This document shows positions 36,026 through 60,106 of a DNA stretch of 64,000 nt, piece by piece. The first letter of the stretch is position 1. Each line of letters begins with the position of its first letter. The translations under genes were made by a program, and so were the position numbers. The DNA is from Stropharia rugosoannulata (taxonomy: Eukaryota; Basidiomycota; Agaricomycetes; Agaricales; Strophariaceae), in assembly GCA_028532985.1 (NCBI GenBank), contig JANCIK010000003.1:2242001-2306000 (forward strand), given 5' to 3'. Below the pieces are notes generated by a model. That model saw only the letters and a list, made by a program, of their open reading frames with translations, was not told the origin of the DNA and searched no databases.

Positions 36026-36416
36026 ATGAACGCTCTTTCACGGAGGGAAGAAGAAACTTTACTTAAAGCCACCAAAGCACATGCATTGAAGGAATGTGAC
36101 TCGCTTGTTAAAGGTAAACAATACATAGTTCCGGGTTGACATCGTAGTATACATTCTCACTGAATACGTTTAAATATCTTTCAGAATTTGCCGCATGTGC
36201 CTCTGGTCGAACAGTTTCTGTTGCTTGGGCATGCCGGGATCAACTTCACCAAGTACAAGATTGCATGGTACAATTGTGAGTGTTTGACATGGTTGAAAGA
36301 CGGAAACTCATCGTGGGTTTAAGCACTGCCCCCGAACCAATGGAGCAGGTCAGAAAAGAGTATTTGCGCTTACGAAATTTGCAACAGCAACAGCAAGGGC
36401 AAGGACAAAAGCCTTA
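36026..36416 (+). CDS. Twin CX9C protein, CMC1/CMC2-like (cytochrome c oxidase assembly)
   Basis: Twin-CX9C proteins of the CMC group enter the mitochondrial intermembrane space through Mia40 and help cytochrome oxidase assembly. Three exons join in frame: 36026 to about 36111, about 36185-36274, and about 36322-36416. The product is about 91 residues. It starts MNALSRREEETLLKATKAHA. The first pair of cysteines is C24...C34 in CDSLVKEFAAC and the second C46...C56 in CRDQLHQVQDC, both spaced exactly CX9C. The tail is Gln-rich (QQQQQGQGQKP). The motif EFAACASGRTVSVAWACR is typical of CMC proteins. CMC1 and CMC2 cannot be told apart with confidence here. The gene has no long ORF and was found by splicing short frames. 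Confidence 0.82.
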
Positions 36417-36620
36417 GCAAATATATCAACTATAATACAGCATACTTTCTGCCAGGACACCACAACAAGTTTATTTATGATTTGGCTTTTGATACACTAA
36501 TGCACTGGAAAACGAAATTACAACGAAAAACTAATGTTTATCGATATTTGTGCTTCAATGGCGCCCTGTTGGTTCACCTTCGTGAATTATAGACTTATGT
36601 ACGTCGAAATCTCGATTTGT

Positions 36621-37703
36621 TCATCTATTTCCGTTAACCGCCTTCCATTGGGCTTTCGCAGCAATGAGAGATGAGGTCAAACTACGAACAAAAAGGCAAT
36701 CAGTCACCAGGTCAAGCCAGCTTGCCAATGCAGTACATACCCTAACAAGCCGAGCGTTCCTTCGTTGACGCTGACAAGATCTGCGCCGGTTGCAGGTATC
36801 CATACATCGAGTAAATCAATGACAAGCTGTTGCCTGTTGCTCTTACGGGCACTGGATGGCAAAAATATAAGCTAGTAGCCCTGTCAGTGGGGGGAAGCTT
36901 ACTTGGTGATTGCGCTCAGCCGCGTTTCTCTGGCTGCTTCCTCGGCGAGATCTTTTTCTCCCCACTTTTGGGACTCTTCCAAGGACTTTGCCTCCTTTGC
37001 CAATCGCGCAGCCTAGATAAAATTATCAACCAGATTTTGAATCACGGAACACGGACCTCATGGCGTATAACTGACCTTTAGGACGCCGTGGACCAGGCTG
37101 AAAACTATACCAGCAAACCAGAATTGGAAGGCTCTTTTGGCTACCCTCTTTGCATTGTCTGGGGAAAGTGTAATAAGTTTGATGCTATTAGCCTGGCCAT
37201 TGAAATGGTGTAAGTTGGTTGTATGTGCAGCCAATGCATGAACATACCCAAACAATTGCGTCGTATGTAAGATACCCGAAGTAACCCAGTTGTCTTGCAA
37301 TAGTTGTCAGTGTTTCTTCCACTGGGCCAGCAGACATGGTGGCGCGTAATGCTGCTTGAAGATGTTCCAATGGCTTTCCAAGACGCATGACTGTAGGAAC
37401 GTCAGTTATAACCGTATTCGTTTAAGCATCATGGCGTACGCTTTCTGGCCGTTCCAAGATGTGTCTTAAGAGCAGCCCATTTTGCAACATTAACTTTGTT
37501 GTCTTTCTTAGCAAGATGCCACGCATAGAATCTTGCGAAATATTGAACAGCTCGATACGCCTAAGACACACCAGCATATTAGCGAATTAACTAGTCACAT
37601 CGGATACTTATCGTACTTTGTCCCTTCCAAGTGTTGTTGCCCCATATTTGAGGCCGTGAGAGAGAGTTGGATGGAATATTACTTGAGAGGCAATGTTATC
37701 CAT
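36621..37703 (-). CDS. PEX11: Peroxisomal membrane protein PEX11
   Basis: Pex11 elongates the peroxisomal membrane before fission. The start at 37703 gives MDNIASQVIFHPTLSHGLKY, with GATTLGRDK ending exon 1. Next come AYRAVQYFARFYAWHLAKKD and WAALKTHLGTARK, the amphipathic helix region that remodels membrane. The family motif MRLGKPLEHLQAALRATMS follows. Then come GPVEETLTTIARQLGYFGYL, TYDAIVWANSIKLITL and AKRAFQFWFAGIVFSLVHGV. A charged segment (RLAKEAKSLEESQKWGEKDL, AEEAARETR) precedes the last exons: QLVIDLLDVWIPATGADLVS and EGTLGLLGFVTSLIAAKAQW, ending KAVNGNR at 36621. The last segment is the conserved C-terminal membrane span. At least six introns are needed. The family call is firm; which PEX11 paralogue it is cannot be told. 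Confidence 0.9.
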
Positions 37704-38527
37704 AGCAAAATAAGAGGAAGGAGTAGAGAACAATGCCTGAAAGGTGAAGGCTGACGGTAATGCGGGGATTTGGTGTGCCGTTCCCGAGAGCGGAACGATG
37801 ACGGTTATATAGTATAGATCCGTTCTGTCCCCACACATTTACACGTGATTTCGTAATTACGCGCCGGAGGCGTAACTTGGCGCATTTGCGAGGCTCAATT
37901 GAAGTTGTGTGCACCGGAGGTGGAATCAAGTGTCAACTAATCTAGACTAAATCACTACAGCCGGAGCTTAGAGAACTACATCGTCGAGTGCTAAAAGAAT
38001 AAGAGTACAGAACGCCAGCAATAACTTTTTTGTCTGCCTTCCAGTAGATGACGCTTTGTTTGGCTCAGGCAGTGAGAGTCAAGATCACTTGGACATCTCC
38101 ATTTTCAAAGTTTAGCGCTCATATCAAATCGGGGCCTCTAGTGAGCTACAGTACCGTTTTGTTTTGTGTCTTCATTCCAATAAAAGATAACGTCCACTGC
38201 ATAGATAATAGATATTACGTCAATTGGTCATGGCCCATGGGAGCCTCAGAGGACAAAACTTATCTTCGGAAAATCATATAGACTACTACTAAGTGAGCTC
38301 ATACTCTACGTTTCTACCAGTTCGCGAGTCAAACGTTCCAGGTATTTATTTAACTTTTAAGAGCTGCCAGGGAAATCGGGGGAAATCGGACGGGTAGAAC
38401 CGCAGGATCAATTTAGTCAAGTCAGGATGATGATGTATTCGTTACCTTGCCGTTACTTGACCAGCTAGCTCACCCATCCTCAAACTTCCTTGCGGCTATT
38501 TCCAGTTCTGCCATCTTCGAATTCGCC
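37704..38527. promoter_or_regulatory. Divergent promoter region between PEX11 and fumarase
   Basis: 824 bp between two divergent starts. No supported coding sequence: the plus-strand 77-codon frame at 38048-38281 has no family match. It probably contains both promoters. Confidence 0.45.
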
Positions 38528-40635
<2,108 letters not shown>

Positions 40636-41162
40636 TGTAGGGTGATGCACGACGGGCTGTGATCTTGACATGGATGTTGAATGCAAAAATGGTTAAGGTT
40701 ATTTCGGGCTATTTACGTGTACCGAGTGTTGACCGAGTGTGGGACATGATATACATGGGCCAGTAGCTCTATAGAAGTAGAAGTAGCCTAGTATCTATGT
40801 CAGAGGAATAATATAGTCAGAGGATGTAGCAGAAGGCAAAAGCTGGCACGGAAGTCTTGGCATGAAAGCTGGGAGGAGTATAATTGTGTTGTTTCCTTTT
40901 CCAGTTTACGAAGCGACCAAATGTAAAAATGCGCAAAGATCAAAGAGTTTCATTTATGTATTGCCGTATCAGTTTCCAACTCGTTCCTTGTCAGTGACAG
41001 CAGTCATTCCCACTATCCGGCCTAGCCAACTTGTCTTTCGTTTTCCTGTTCTTTCACACAACTACCCCAACATTCATACTTCCTCCATAGTCGAGCGCTT
41101 GCTACGCTGTCAGGCGATCCCACGAGGCAGCCCGTATAGTCACAGAGACAGCTGAGGTGGCG
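40636..41162. other. Intergenic region: fumarase 3' UTR and INO80 promoter
   Basis: 527 bp between two plus-strand genes. The frame open at 40862-41155 has no recognised product and overlaps the likely INO80 5' UTR. Nothing else is supported. Confidence 0.5.
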
Positions 41163-46615
<5,453 letters not shown>

Positions 46616-47221
46616 ATGTGCATTCTCTACATAACGATATTTCAAGACCAGGACATTCATTGCATTAGATTATTTTGCCATTGTTGTATATCTAACCTAA
46701 ATTCCTTTTTACGCTGCACTTCTGTTCGATTGGCTTGCACTTCTTCCCTTTTGATTATCTAAATTTACTTGTAATAAATCTCTAGTATTACCTACTCAGT
46801 ATTTTTGTTTACAGTTGTTTCATGTCCACATTTGCAAAAGTAGCCGCAAGTGAATATCCCTTGAATATATGTACCTCTTGTGTACCTCGAAGTAACACAG
46901 AGAAAGAGTTGACAACCAGTGCTGAATGTTCAATGTTGAAACGTTAAACGTTAACGGATCCAATTAATTTGTCTCTGCCGCCATAATGCCGCCATGACAT
47001 AATGCGCCGCGCCGCGTGAAGTCCAGTCACCATCAATGATCACGATAGTACTACTTTGAGTGCATCGACTCTACAACACAAATAGGCAGCGACTTAGTAG
47101 GACAGGAACTCCTGCCCTCAGTCTTAAGTGCTGTCATTTGTTTTCTCTAACCATTATTCTTGCCGTCTGCGGACCAAGCTAATCTTATCTTACCTCTTGT
47201 TTACCTCCCCATTTGCTCTCT
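46616..47221. other. Intergenic region, no gene seen
   Basis: 606 bp between INO80 and the DHX29-like gene, both on plus. AT-rich to 46900; 46980-47010 is rich in GCCGCC-type runs (CCGCCATAATGCCGCCATGAC). No supported ORF. Confidence 0.5.
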
Positions 47222-52745
<5,524 letters not shown>

Positions 52746-53340
52746 AGATTTAGTACTGTTCACAATTTCTGTTCTAATTGACATTCGTTCATGAGCTTGG
52801 TTATACAATGTGAATGAATGCCCTTGCAATTGGACAATATCAAGAGGTCAATGAAGTGATTACCAAGTCTATTCGGGACAAGACCCTGGGACTTTGTAGT
52901 CAAGATGTTCCTGAATTGACTCTAAAGCAGATTGAAGTGATATATACCAACTATGTAGTGACACAAGGAGCCATGGAACCTGTGCATCGCCGGTCCATTA
53001 ATCTCCTTCACTCAAGTGTTCCCATCGACCGAGGCATACAGCTCAGCTCAATTATTCAAAGGATAACATGGCGGGAGCAAGATAAGGGAACGAGGGCAAG
53101 TGAAAGAGATCTTCCGCGAAGAGGAAATCTGATTGTTTAGAGATGACACTTTTTAATGCAGACACTTGTGTATACTCTACTAGTATGTGCATGCCCCTCT
53201 CATACGCATTGCCCGGAGCGCGCAGAACCGCAGGAAATAAACGGCACAGCACCCGAGGACACACGATAGGATTTGATAGATGTGTCTGACGCGTTGTCAG
53301 AGAACAACGATAGATTATCCGCCTACAAAGAACAAGATAT
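52746..53340. other. Intergenic region with one unassigned 108-codon ORF
   Basis: 595 bp between the DHX29-like stop and the RPL22 stop (convergent). An ATG-led plus-strand frame of 108 codons lies at 52814-53140 and reads MNALAIGQYQEVNEVITKSI and LTLKQIEVIYTNYVVTQGAM. I recognise no family, and it could be chance or part of the 3' UTR. Confidence 0.45.
52814..53140 (+). CDS. Unassigned small ORF, 108 residues
   Basis: A single-exon frame begins MNALAIGQYQEVNEVITKSI and continues RDKTLGLCSQDVPELTLKQI to a basic end (TRASERDLPRRGNLIV). It has no signal peptide, TM segment or known motif. It follows the helicase stop by 68 bp on the same strand. Coding status is uncertain; no intron or family supports it. 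Confidence 0.2.
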   Translation: MNALAIGQYQEVNEVITKSIRDKTLGLCSQDVPELTLKQIEVIYTNYVVTQGAMEPVHRRSINLLHSSVPIDRGIQLSSIIQRITWREQDKGTRASERDLPRRGNLIV

Positions 53341-53945
53341 CTAATCCTCTTCTTCCTCCTCTCCGGCACCACTAAAAATATATGCAATGTCATTACAATG
53401 AACAAGATAGAAAGGTAAGTTTACTAACGCAATGTTGTAGAAGCGAAGCTGGTAGTTATCCTTGGAAGAGGCAACGACACTGCCGACGATGTAAGCTGAT
53501 AGAAACTGAGGTGTCAGAAGAAAATAGCTCACCGAATCCAGTCACGGAGGCTGTTCTTCTTCAAGAATTTTTTGGTAAGGTACTTGAGGTACCTCTTGGA
53601 GAAGGGGATGGAGGAAGTCACGGTAATCTTGGTGTTACCTGCAGCCGTCATTAGTACACATTAACGCATAGATCGTGGGTTAAATAATCACCATCACGGA
53701 CGACCTTCACGTTTTCACCGAGCTGGCCAGCCTTGCCTTCGACCTTGATGCGGTCGTGAAGGAACTTCTCGAAGTCAGCACCGTCGAAGACACCGTCGGC
53801 AGCGGGCTTCGAGTAGTCGATAACGAACTTGTGCTTGGTGGCAGGACCCTTGGTGGAAGCGGCTTTGGGAGACTGATCAAGGGAAAAAGGAAATTAGCCT
53901 ACTGAGAAGATAACTCAGCAAAGCAGTATTCCAGGGACTGACCAT
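53341..53945 (-). CDS. RPL22: 60S ribosomal protein L22 (eL22), with an ATG-only first exon
   Basis: eL22 is a 60S surface protein, known in yeast as an RNA-binding regulator of meiotic splicing. The ATG lies at 53945-53943 and is followed at once by a 70-nt intron (53942-53873), so exon 1 is ATG alone. Exon 2 gives [20 protein letters not shown] and then [40 protein letters not shown]. After an intron (about 53690-53642) comes [35 protein letters not shown], and then a short exon [17 protein letters not shown]. The last exon ends GAGEEEEED, the acidic tail. The match to eL22 is close along the whole length, so splicing is well supported. It is divergent from CBF5, with 206 bp between starts. 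Confidence 0.93.
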
Positions 53946-54151
53946 GGCGGCGGAGGGAGGAGTCTTGAGGACGGCAGCGGTACGACGGAAGCGGGGCCTG
54001 CTCACTGTTCAACACTTTTGTGTAGACTGTACAGTAGTAAATAAGGTTGCGGCGCCTGCCGGAATCAAAGTCCGCGGCGATGTAAATTTAGTGTCCGCTG
54101 AGCAGCCCCGGCGCGGCTGAAGAAAAAAATCTCAGCGACGTCGCGAACGAC
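53946..54151. promoter_or_regulatory. Bidirectional promoter between RPL22 and CBF5
   Basis: 206 bp lie between divergent start codons of two ribosome-synthesis genes. The region is GC-rich near the starts (for example CCGGCGCGGC at 54105). Divergent pairing suggests shared control, but this is inference. Confidence 0.55.
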
Positions 54152-55893
54152 ATGGCGCCTTCACTGACGAGAGAGCAGGTCGCCTCGGCCCAGCTGAGCG
54201 GCGACTATGCCATCAAATCCGAAAAATCTACACCCGCCCTTGACACCTCGCAATGGCCCCTTTTGCTAAAAAACTACGACAAACTGCTGGTTCGGTCAAG
54301 TCACTTCACCCCCATTCCCTCGGGCTGCAGCCCGCTGAAGCGCGATATTGTATCTTATGTCAAGTATGTCGTCTGAGGAATAAAGTGCCTTGAAATAGAT
54401 CTCAATGCGTAACCTAGGTCTGGAGTGATCAATTTGGACAAACCTTCCAACCCGTCCTCTCATGAAGTCGTAGCGTGGTTGCGGCGCATCTTGCGCGTAG
54501 AGAAGACTGGCCACAGCGGTACCCTCGATCCCAAGGTCACCGGCTGCCTGATTGTCTGCATAGACCGCGCGACGAGATTAGTAAAATCGCAGCAGGGAGC
54601 TGGTGAGTCGCTAATATGCTAGTCTATCGCATTGTTGTAAACCTTTCCAACTAGGTAAGGAGTACGTCTGTGTTCTCCGTCTGCATGCCGGTCTCCCCAA
54701 CCCTGCTGCTCTTCCCCGTGCGCTGCAGACCCTCAGCGGCGCCCTTTTCCAACGCCCTCCCCTCATCTCCGCCGTCAAGCGTCAGCTTCGCGTAAGAACC
54801 ATCTACGAGTCTAAGCTGATCGAATTCGATGAAAAACGCAACCTCGGTGTGTTCTGGGTCTCGTGCGAGGCTGGAACGTATATCCGAACGCTGTGTGTGC
54901 ATCTTGGTTTGCTTCTGGGCGTCGGCGGACACATGCAGGAGCTGCGCCGAGTGCGTAGTGGTGCCATGTCGGAGAACGACGACATGGTGACCATGCACGA
55001 TGTTATGGATGCGCAATGGCTGTATGACAATACCCGCGATGGTGCGTTTGAGCGTATACCTATACGCCATCCACTAACTCTTAATTATTATTGCAGAATC
55101 ATACCTGCGCCGTGTTATCCGTCCTTTGGAGTGCCTCATGGTCGGGTACAAGCGAATTGTGGTAAAGGACAGCGCTGTCAACGCTGTCTGCTACGGCGCA
55201 AAGCTCATGATCCCCGGTTTGCTTCGTTATGAAGCTGATATTGCATTGAATGAAGAGGTTGTTTTGATGACCACCAAGGGTGAGCTTTCACTAATTGAAA
55301 CTCGGAACGTCTCACTGACAACTTCTGCAGGTGAGGCCATCGCTCTTGCCATTGCACAAATGTCCACTGTCGAGCTTGCCACATGCGACCACGGAGTCGT
55401 CGCCAAAGTCAAGCGCTGCATCATGGAGCGCGACACCTACCCCCGTCGTTGGGGACTTGGCCCCGTCGCCCTACAGAAGAAGAAGATGGTCAAGGATGGC
55501 AAGCTGGGCAAGCACGGTGAGAAAATCGACGCTACGCCTATGGAATGGAGCAAAGACTACGTTGATTACAACCGCGATGAGATCACCAAACCTGCTGTCG
55601 CCACACCTGCGCCCGCGGCGGGACCTTCGGCGGCCCCAGAGGAGGCAGCAAGCCCCAAAAAGGAGAAGGAGAAGAAGCGCAAGCGCAAGTCTGAGATCCC
55701 CGAGCCTGAAGCTGCTGAACCAGCAGATGAGGCTATGGATGTGGACGCGGACAAAGCGGAGCGCAAGCGGCGTAAGAAGGAAAAGAAGGCTAAGGAGGAA
55801 GCAGAGGGTAAAGACGCTGAAGAGGCCGAGCGCCGGGAAAAGAAGAAGGCGAAGAAGGAAAAAAAGGCTAGGGAGTCTATTGGCGGAGAGTAG
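54152..55893 (+). CDS. CBF5: CBF5/dyskerin, H/ACA snoRNP pseudouridine synthase
   Basis: Cbf5 converts uridine to pseudouridine in rRNA, guided by H/ACA snoRNAs with Nop10, Gar1 and Nhp2. The start at 54152 gives [20 protein letters not shown]. After the exon ending IVSYVK comes [20 protein letters not shown] and the catalytic motif [17 protein letters not shown], with the active-site Asp. Further TruB-domain parts are [17 protein letters not shown] and [20 protein letters not shown]. Then come [20 protein letters not shown] and [20 protein letters not shown]. The PUA domain has [19 protein letters not shown] and [15 protein letters not shown]. An intron near 55279-55330 leads to [20 protein letters not shown]. 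The C-terminal tail is very rich in Lys, Glu and Ala ([28 protein letters not shown]), as in dyskerins. Five or six short introns are predicted. The tail's other frames yield long shadow ORFs. Confidence 0.95.
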
Positions 55894-56200
55894 TTTCTTT
55901 TGTACATCTTTTCTTCTTAGCAATTCGTCAGTTGTTTGTTCAATATTGTCGCTGTATCACCTTCCTCATTTATTGCATGGTATCTAATTCACCTCGCGTT
56001 ATTAACCCTCCTAAAAATCAATATATTTTGGGTATCCAGACACTGCCAGGGTATGAATACTATGCAAAAAGCCCACTAGGGGTGAAAGATGTATTAAAAA
56101 GTTCAAGGGCCGTGCCACGCTGCCATCAAGACGAGAAGAAAGAAATGTCCAAGATCGTAAAGTACGTTACGGGAGCCAACCACCAGTGGATGGGACAACC
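55894..56200. other. Intergenic region between convergent CBF5 and cupredoxin gene
   Basis: 307 bp with no supported ORF; AT-rich to about 56040. It holds both 3' UTRs. Confidence 0.5.
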
Positions 56201-57735
56201 TCATAGGAGAGTGCCGATGAGAGCAGCGACGAGCAGGGTGACGCTGGCGCCGCCGATCTTGACGGCGTTCGCACCGCTCGCTGGGGTGTTGGGCGCTTGC
56301 GCCGCCAGCGAGCTGCCGTTGGAGGCCTTGGCCGCATTCTGGAATGCGGTAAAGTTCTTGGGCGAGCTGTCGACGGCGTTGATGGCGCTGCAGGGAACAG
56401 TGTCAGTGTTGCTCTGAACTGAATGTGTTGCTACAGCAACTTACAAGACCATACCGGCGGCACAGTGGCTGCTAGGGACAGTTTGACGGCACTGTGACAA
56501 TGGTGTCAGTATACACAATAGGACGATGAACAATGGAAAAACTAACGAATGCCCAAACGGGGTTGGTGGAGGTGACGGTGTAGTTCCATGTGGGGAAACC
56601 GGAGGTGGCGCTAGCATTGACGGGCATGCTGTAGGTAGACAATGGAGATGTTCACAAAATATTCTCGGGATAGGGACAATGGGAGATACGCACAATCCAG
56701 AGTCAAAGCCAGTGGTGCCGTTGGCGCTGAGGGGAGTGCATGGGTCGGCGAACGACGACTGGGTCACGGTGTGGTTCTTCTGTTGGCTGCAAGTAGAAAG
56801 GCAGTCAGCCATCTGGATGTAGTCAGGCAGAGAAGGGAAAAAAATGACGTACAACTGGAACACGACGACGTCCTGGGGCTGGGCAGCAATGGAGGGCGGG
56901 TTGAATGCCAGGATACCAGTTCCGCCAACTACGACGGTGTGCACGGTGCCGGGTGCAGAGGCGGTGGAGTCGGGGCTGGTGCTAGCAGCGGGTGGTGCAG
57001 AGGCGGAAGCAGGGGGAGCTGCACCGCCAGCAGGGGCGGGCGCGCCGTATGGGCTGTCGGTGGGGTAAGCAGGAACGGACGAAGCAGCACCGGTCGCGGC
57101 GGGGGTAGCAGTAGCGGCGGCGGCAGAGAGACTGGCACCGACGGCCAGGGCGGCGTTTTTAAAGTTGGTGAACGAGTTGGGGGACCCGTCCGCTCCACAG
57201 TTGATGGCGAACACCATCCCCTGCCCACAGTGACTGGCGGGTGTGCCGGCGCCCTGTGCACAGTAGACCCAGAAGGGCGTCGTCTGGGGTAGTAGATGAG
57301 AATTAATTTATTCTATTGAGACAAGGGAGGAGAGTACGGACGTCGTTGACCTGGACGGTGAACGTGGGTAAGTTGTCGGTCTGGTTGGCGGGGACCGGCA
57401 TACTATATATGGAAGTTAGTAATGGAGGAATGGAGGCAAGGCGGGGTGGACTGACAATCCCGAGTTGACACCGCCGGCGAGCGGGCCACATGGTTCGGCG
57501 AACGAAGACTGGGTGACGGTGTGGTTCTTTGCGTGGAAATGGAAGACAACTTGGTCGCCGACGCTTGCGCCCTACTCAGGGGTCTAGTTGGCAAAAGCAG
57601 AGACAGAAAAGGGGAAAGACGCACGATGGCTGACGGAGTGTAGGAGAGCCCGTCGGCTCCGACTTGGACATCGATGATGGCAGCAGAGACAAAGGGCATC
57701 AAAGCCAGGCCCAGGGAAAGAGTGGAAGAGAACAT
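56201..57735 (-). CDS. Extracellular tandem-cupredoxin, Ser-rich, GPI-anchored protein
   Basis: Fungal proteins of this type sit on the cell surface and carry blue-copper-like folds; their role is little known. The start at 57735 gives the signal peptide MFSSTLSLGLALMPFVSAA. The first cupredoxin domain has IIDVQVGADGLSYTPSAI, then VFHFHAKNHTVTQSSFAEPC and TPFWVYCAQGAGTPASHCGQ, GMVFAIN. A Pro/Ala/Ser/Thr-rich linker follows (APAPAGGAAPPASASAPPAA). The second domain has HTVVVGGTGILAFNPPSIAA, KNHTVTQSSFADPC and AFCRQTVPSSHCAAGMVFAI. The order Cys...His...Met in both supports type-1 copper sites. The tail ends ASVTLLVAALIGTLL, a typical GPI-attachment hydrophobic end after small residues. The two domains are near repeats, which suggests an internal duplication. 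About eight short introns are needed. The family is firm; function is unknown. Confidence 0.85.
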
Positions 57736-58123
57736 CGCTAGCGATCAGAGGAAAGAGAGTGGCTGGGAGACTGAAACGATGAACAGACCAAGCTGTCAGG
57801 CAGAAGAACAAAGGGGAGGGAGGGAAGCAGAGGCAGAAAAAAGAGAGCAGGCGCGCTATTTGAGCGAGCAGCGCCCTCGCGACCGCATGGACAGCTATTG
57901 TATGCGCCTATTAATAGCGCGCGACTCGCACGCTGCGCACCTGGCAACGCGGGCGACTGGCATTGTGCCTGCGATGGGGATGGGCCGTTGTCGGCGCTGG
58001 GTGGCAGCTGGCCGGGGCAGATGGGGATGCGACAGTGAGGAGCAGCGCAGCGCAGGGAGCACCGCCTGTTGTTGCGTGTTTCCGCGGTATCCATCCATCC
58101 ATCAGAATACTTAAGCCATCAAT
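57736..58123. promoter_or_regulatory. Divergent promoter region, cupredoxin gene and MAP kinase gene
   Basis: 388 bp between divergent starts. Rich in G+C and purine runs (GGAGGGAGGGAAGCAG near 57815). ORFs here are shadows without a family. Probably carries both promoters. Confidence 0.45.
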
Positions 58124-59813
<1,690 letters not shown>

Positions 59814-60106
59814 AACTGCCTGTCATTTTATCTAACTTGCTGATAGCTGATATAAGTATGTGGATGGATTAAATAACAACTAGTATTTGTGATATGTGTA
59901 CAATGAACTGGATAATATTTATAGATGTAGTCATACTGCTACACTTTTATGATGCCTCACATATATTTATGACACACGTCACCAAATGGATATAAGATTT
60001 ACAAAACGCAACAGCTAACAAAGATATGGTTTCAAAGCGCACAGAAAGCACGACAGGAAGACCAGAAGAAAAAGATGGAAAGAAAACGTCCACGGGTTCG
60101 GGCGGC

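Noticed and set aside
55331..55987. Open frame of 218 codons on plus, very rich in Arg and Lys.
   Set aside because: It overlaps the Lys/Glu/Ala-rich CBF5 tail in another frame; low-complexity shadow.
56642..57292. Open frame of 216 codons on plus, Gly-rich.
   Set aside because: Antisense to the cupredoxin gene; composition reflects the Ala/Pro-rich linker on the other strand.
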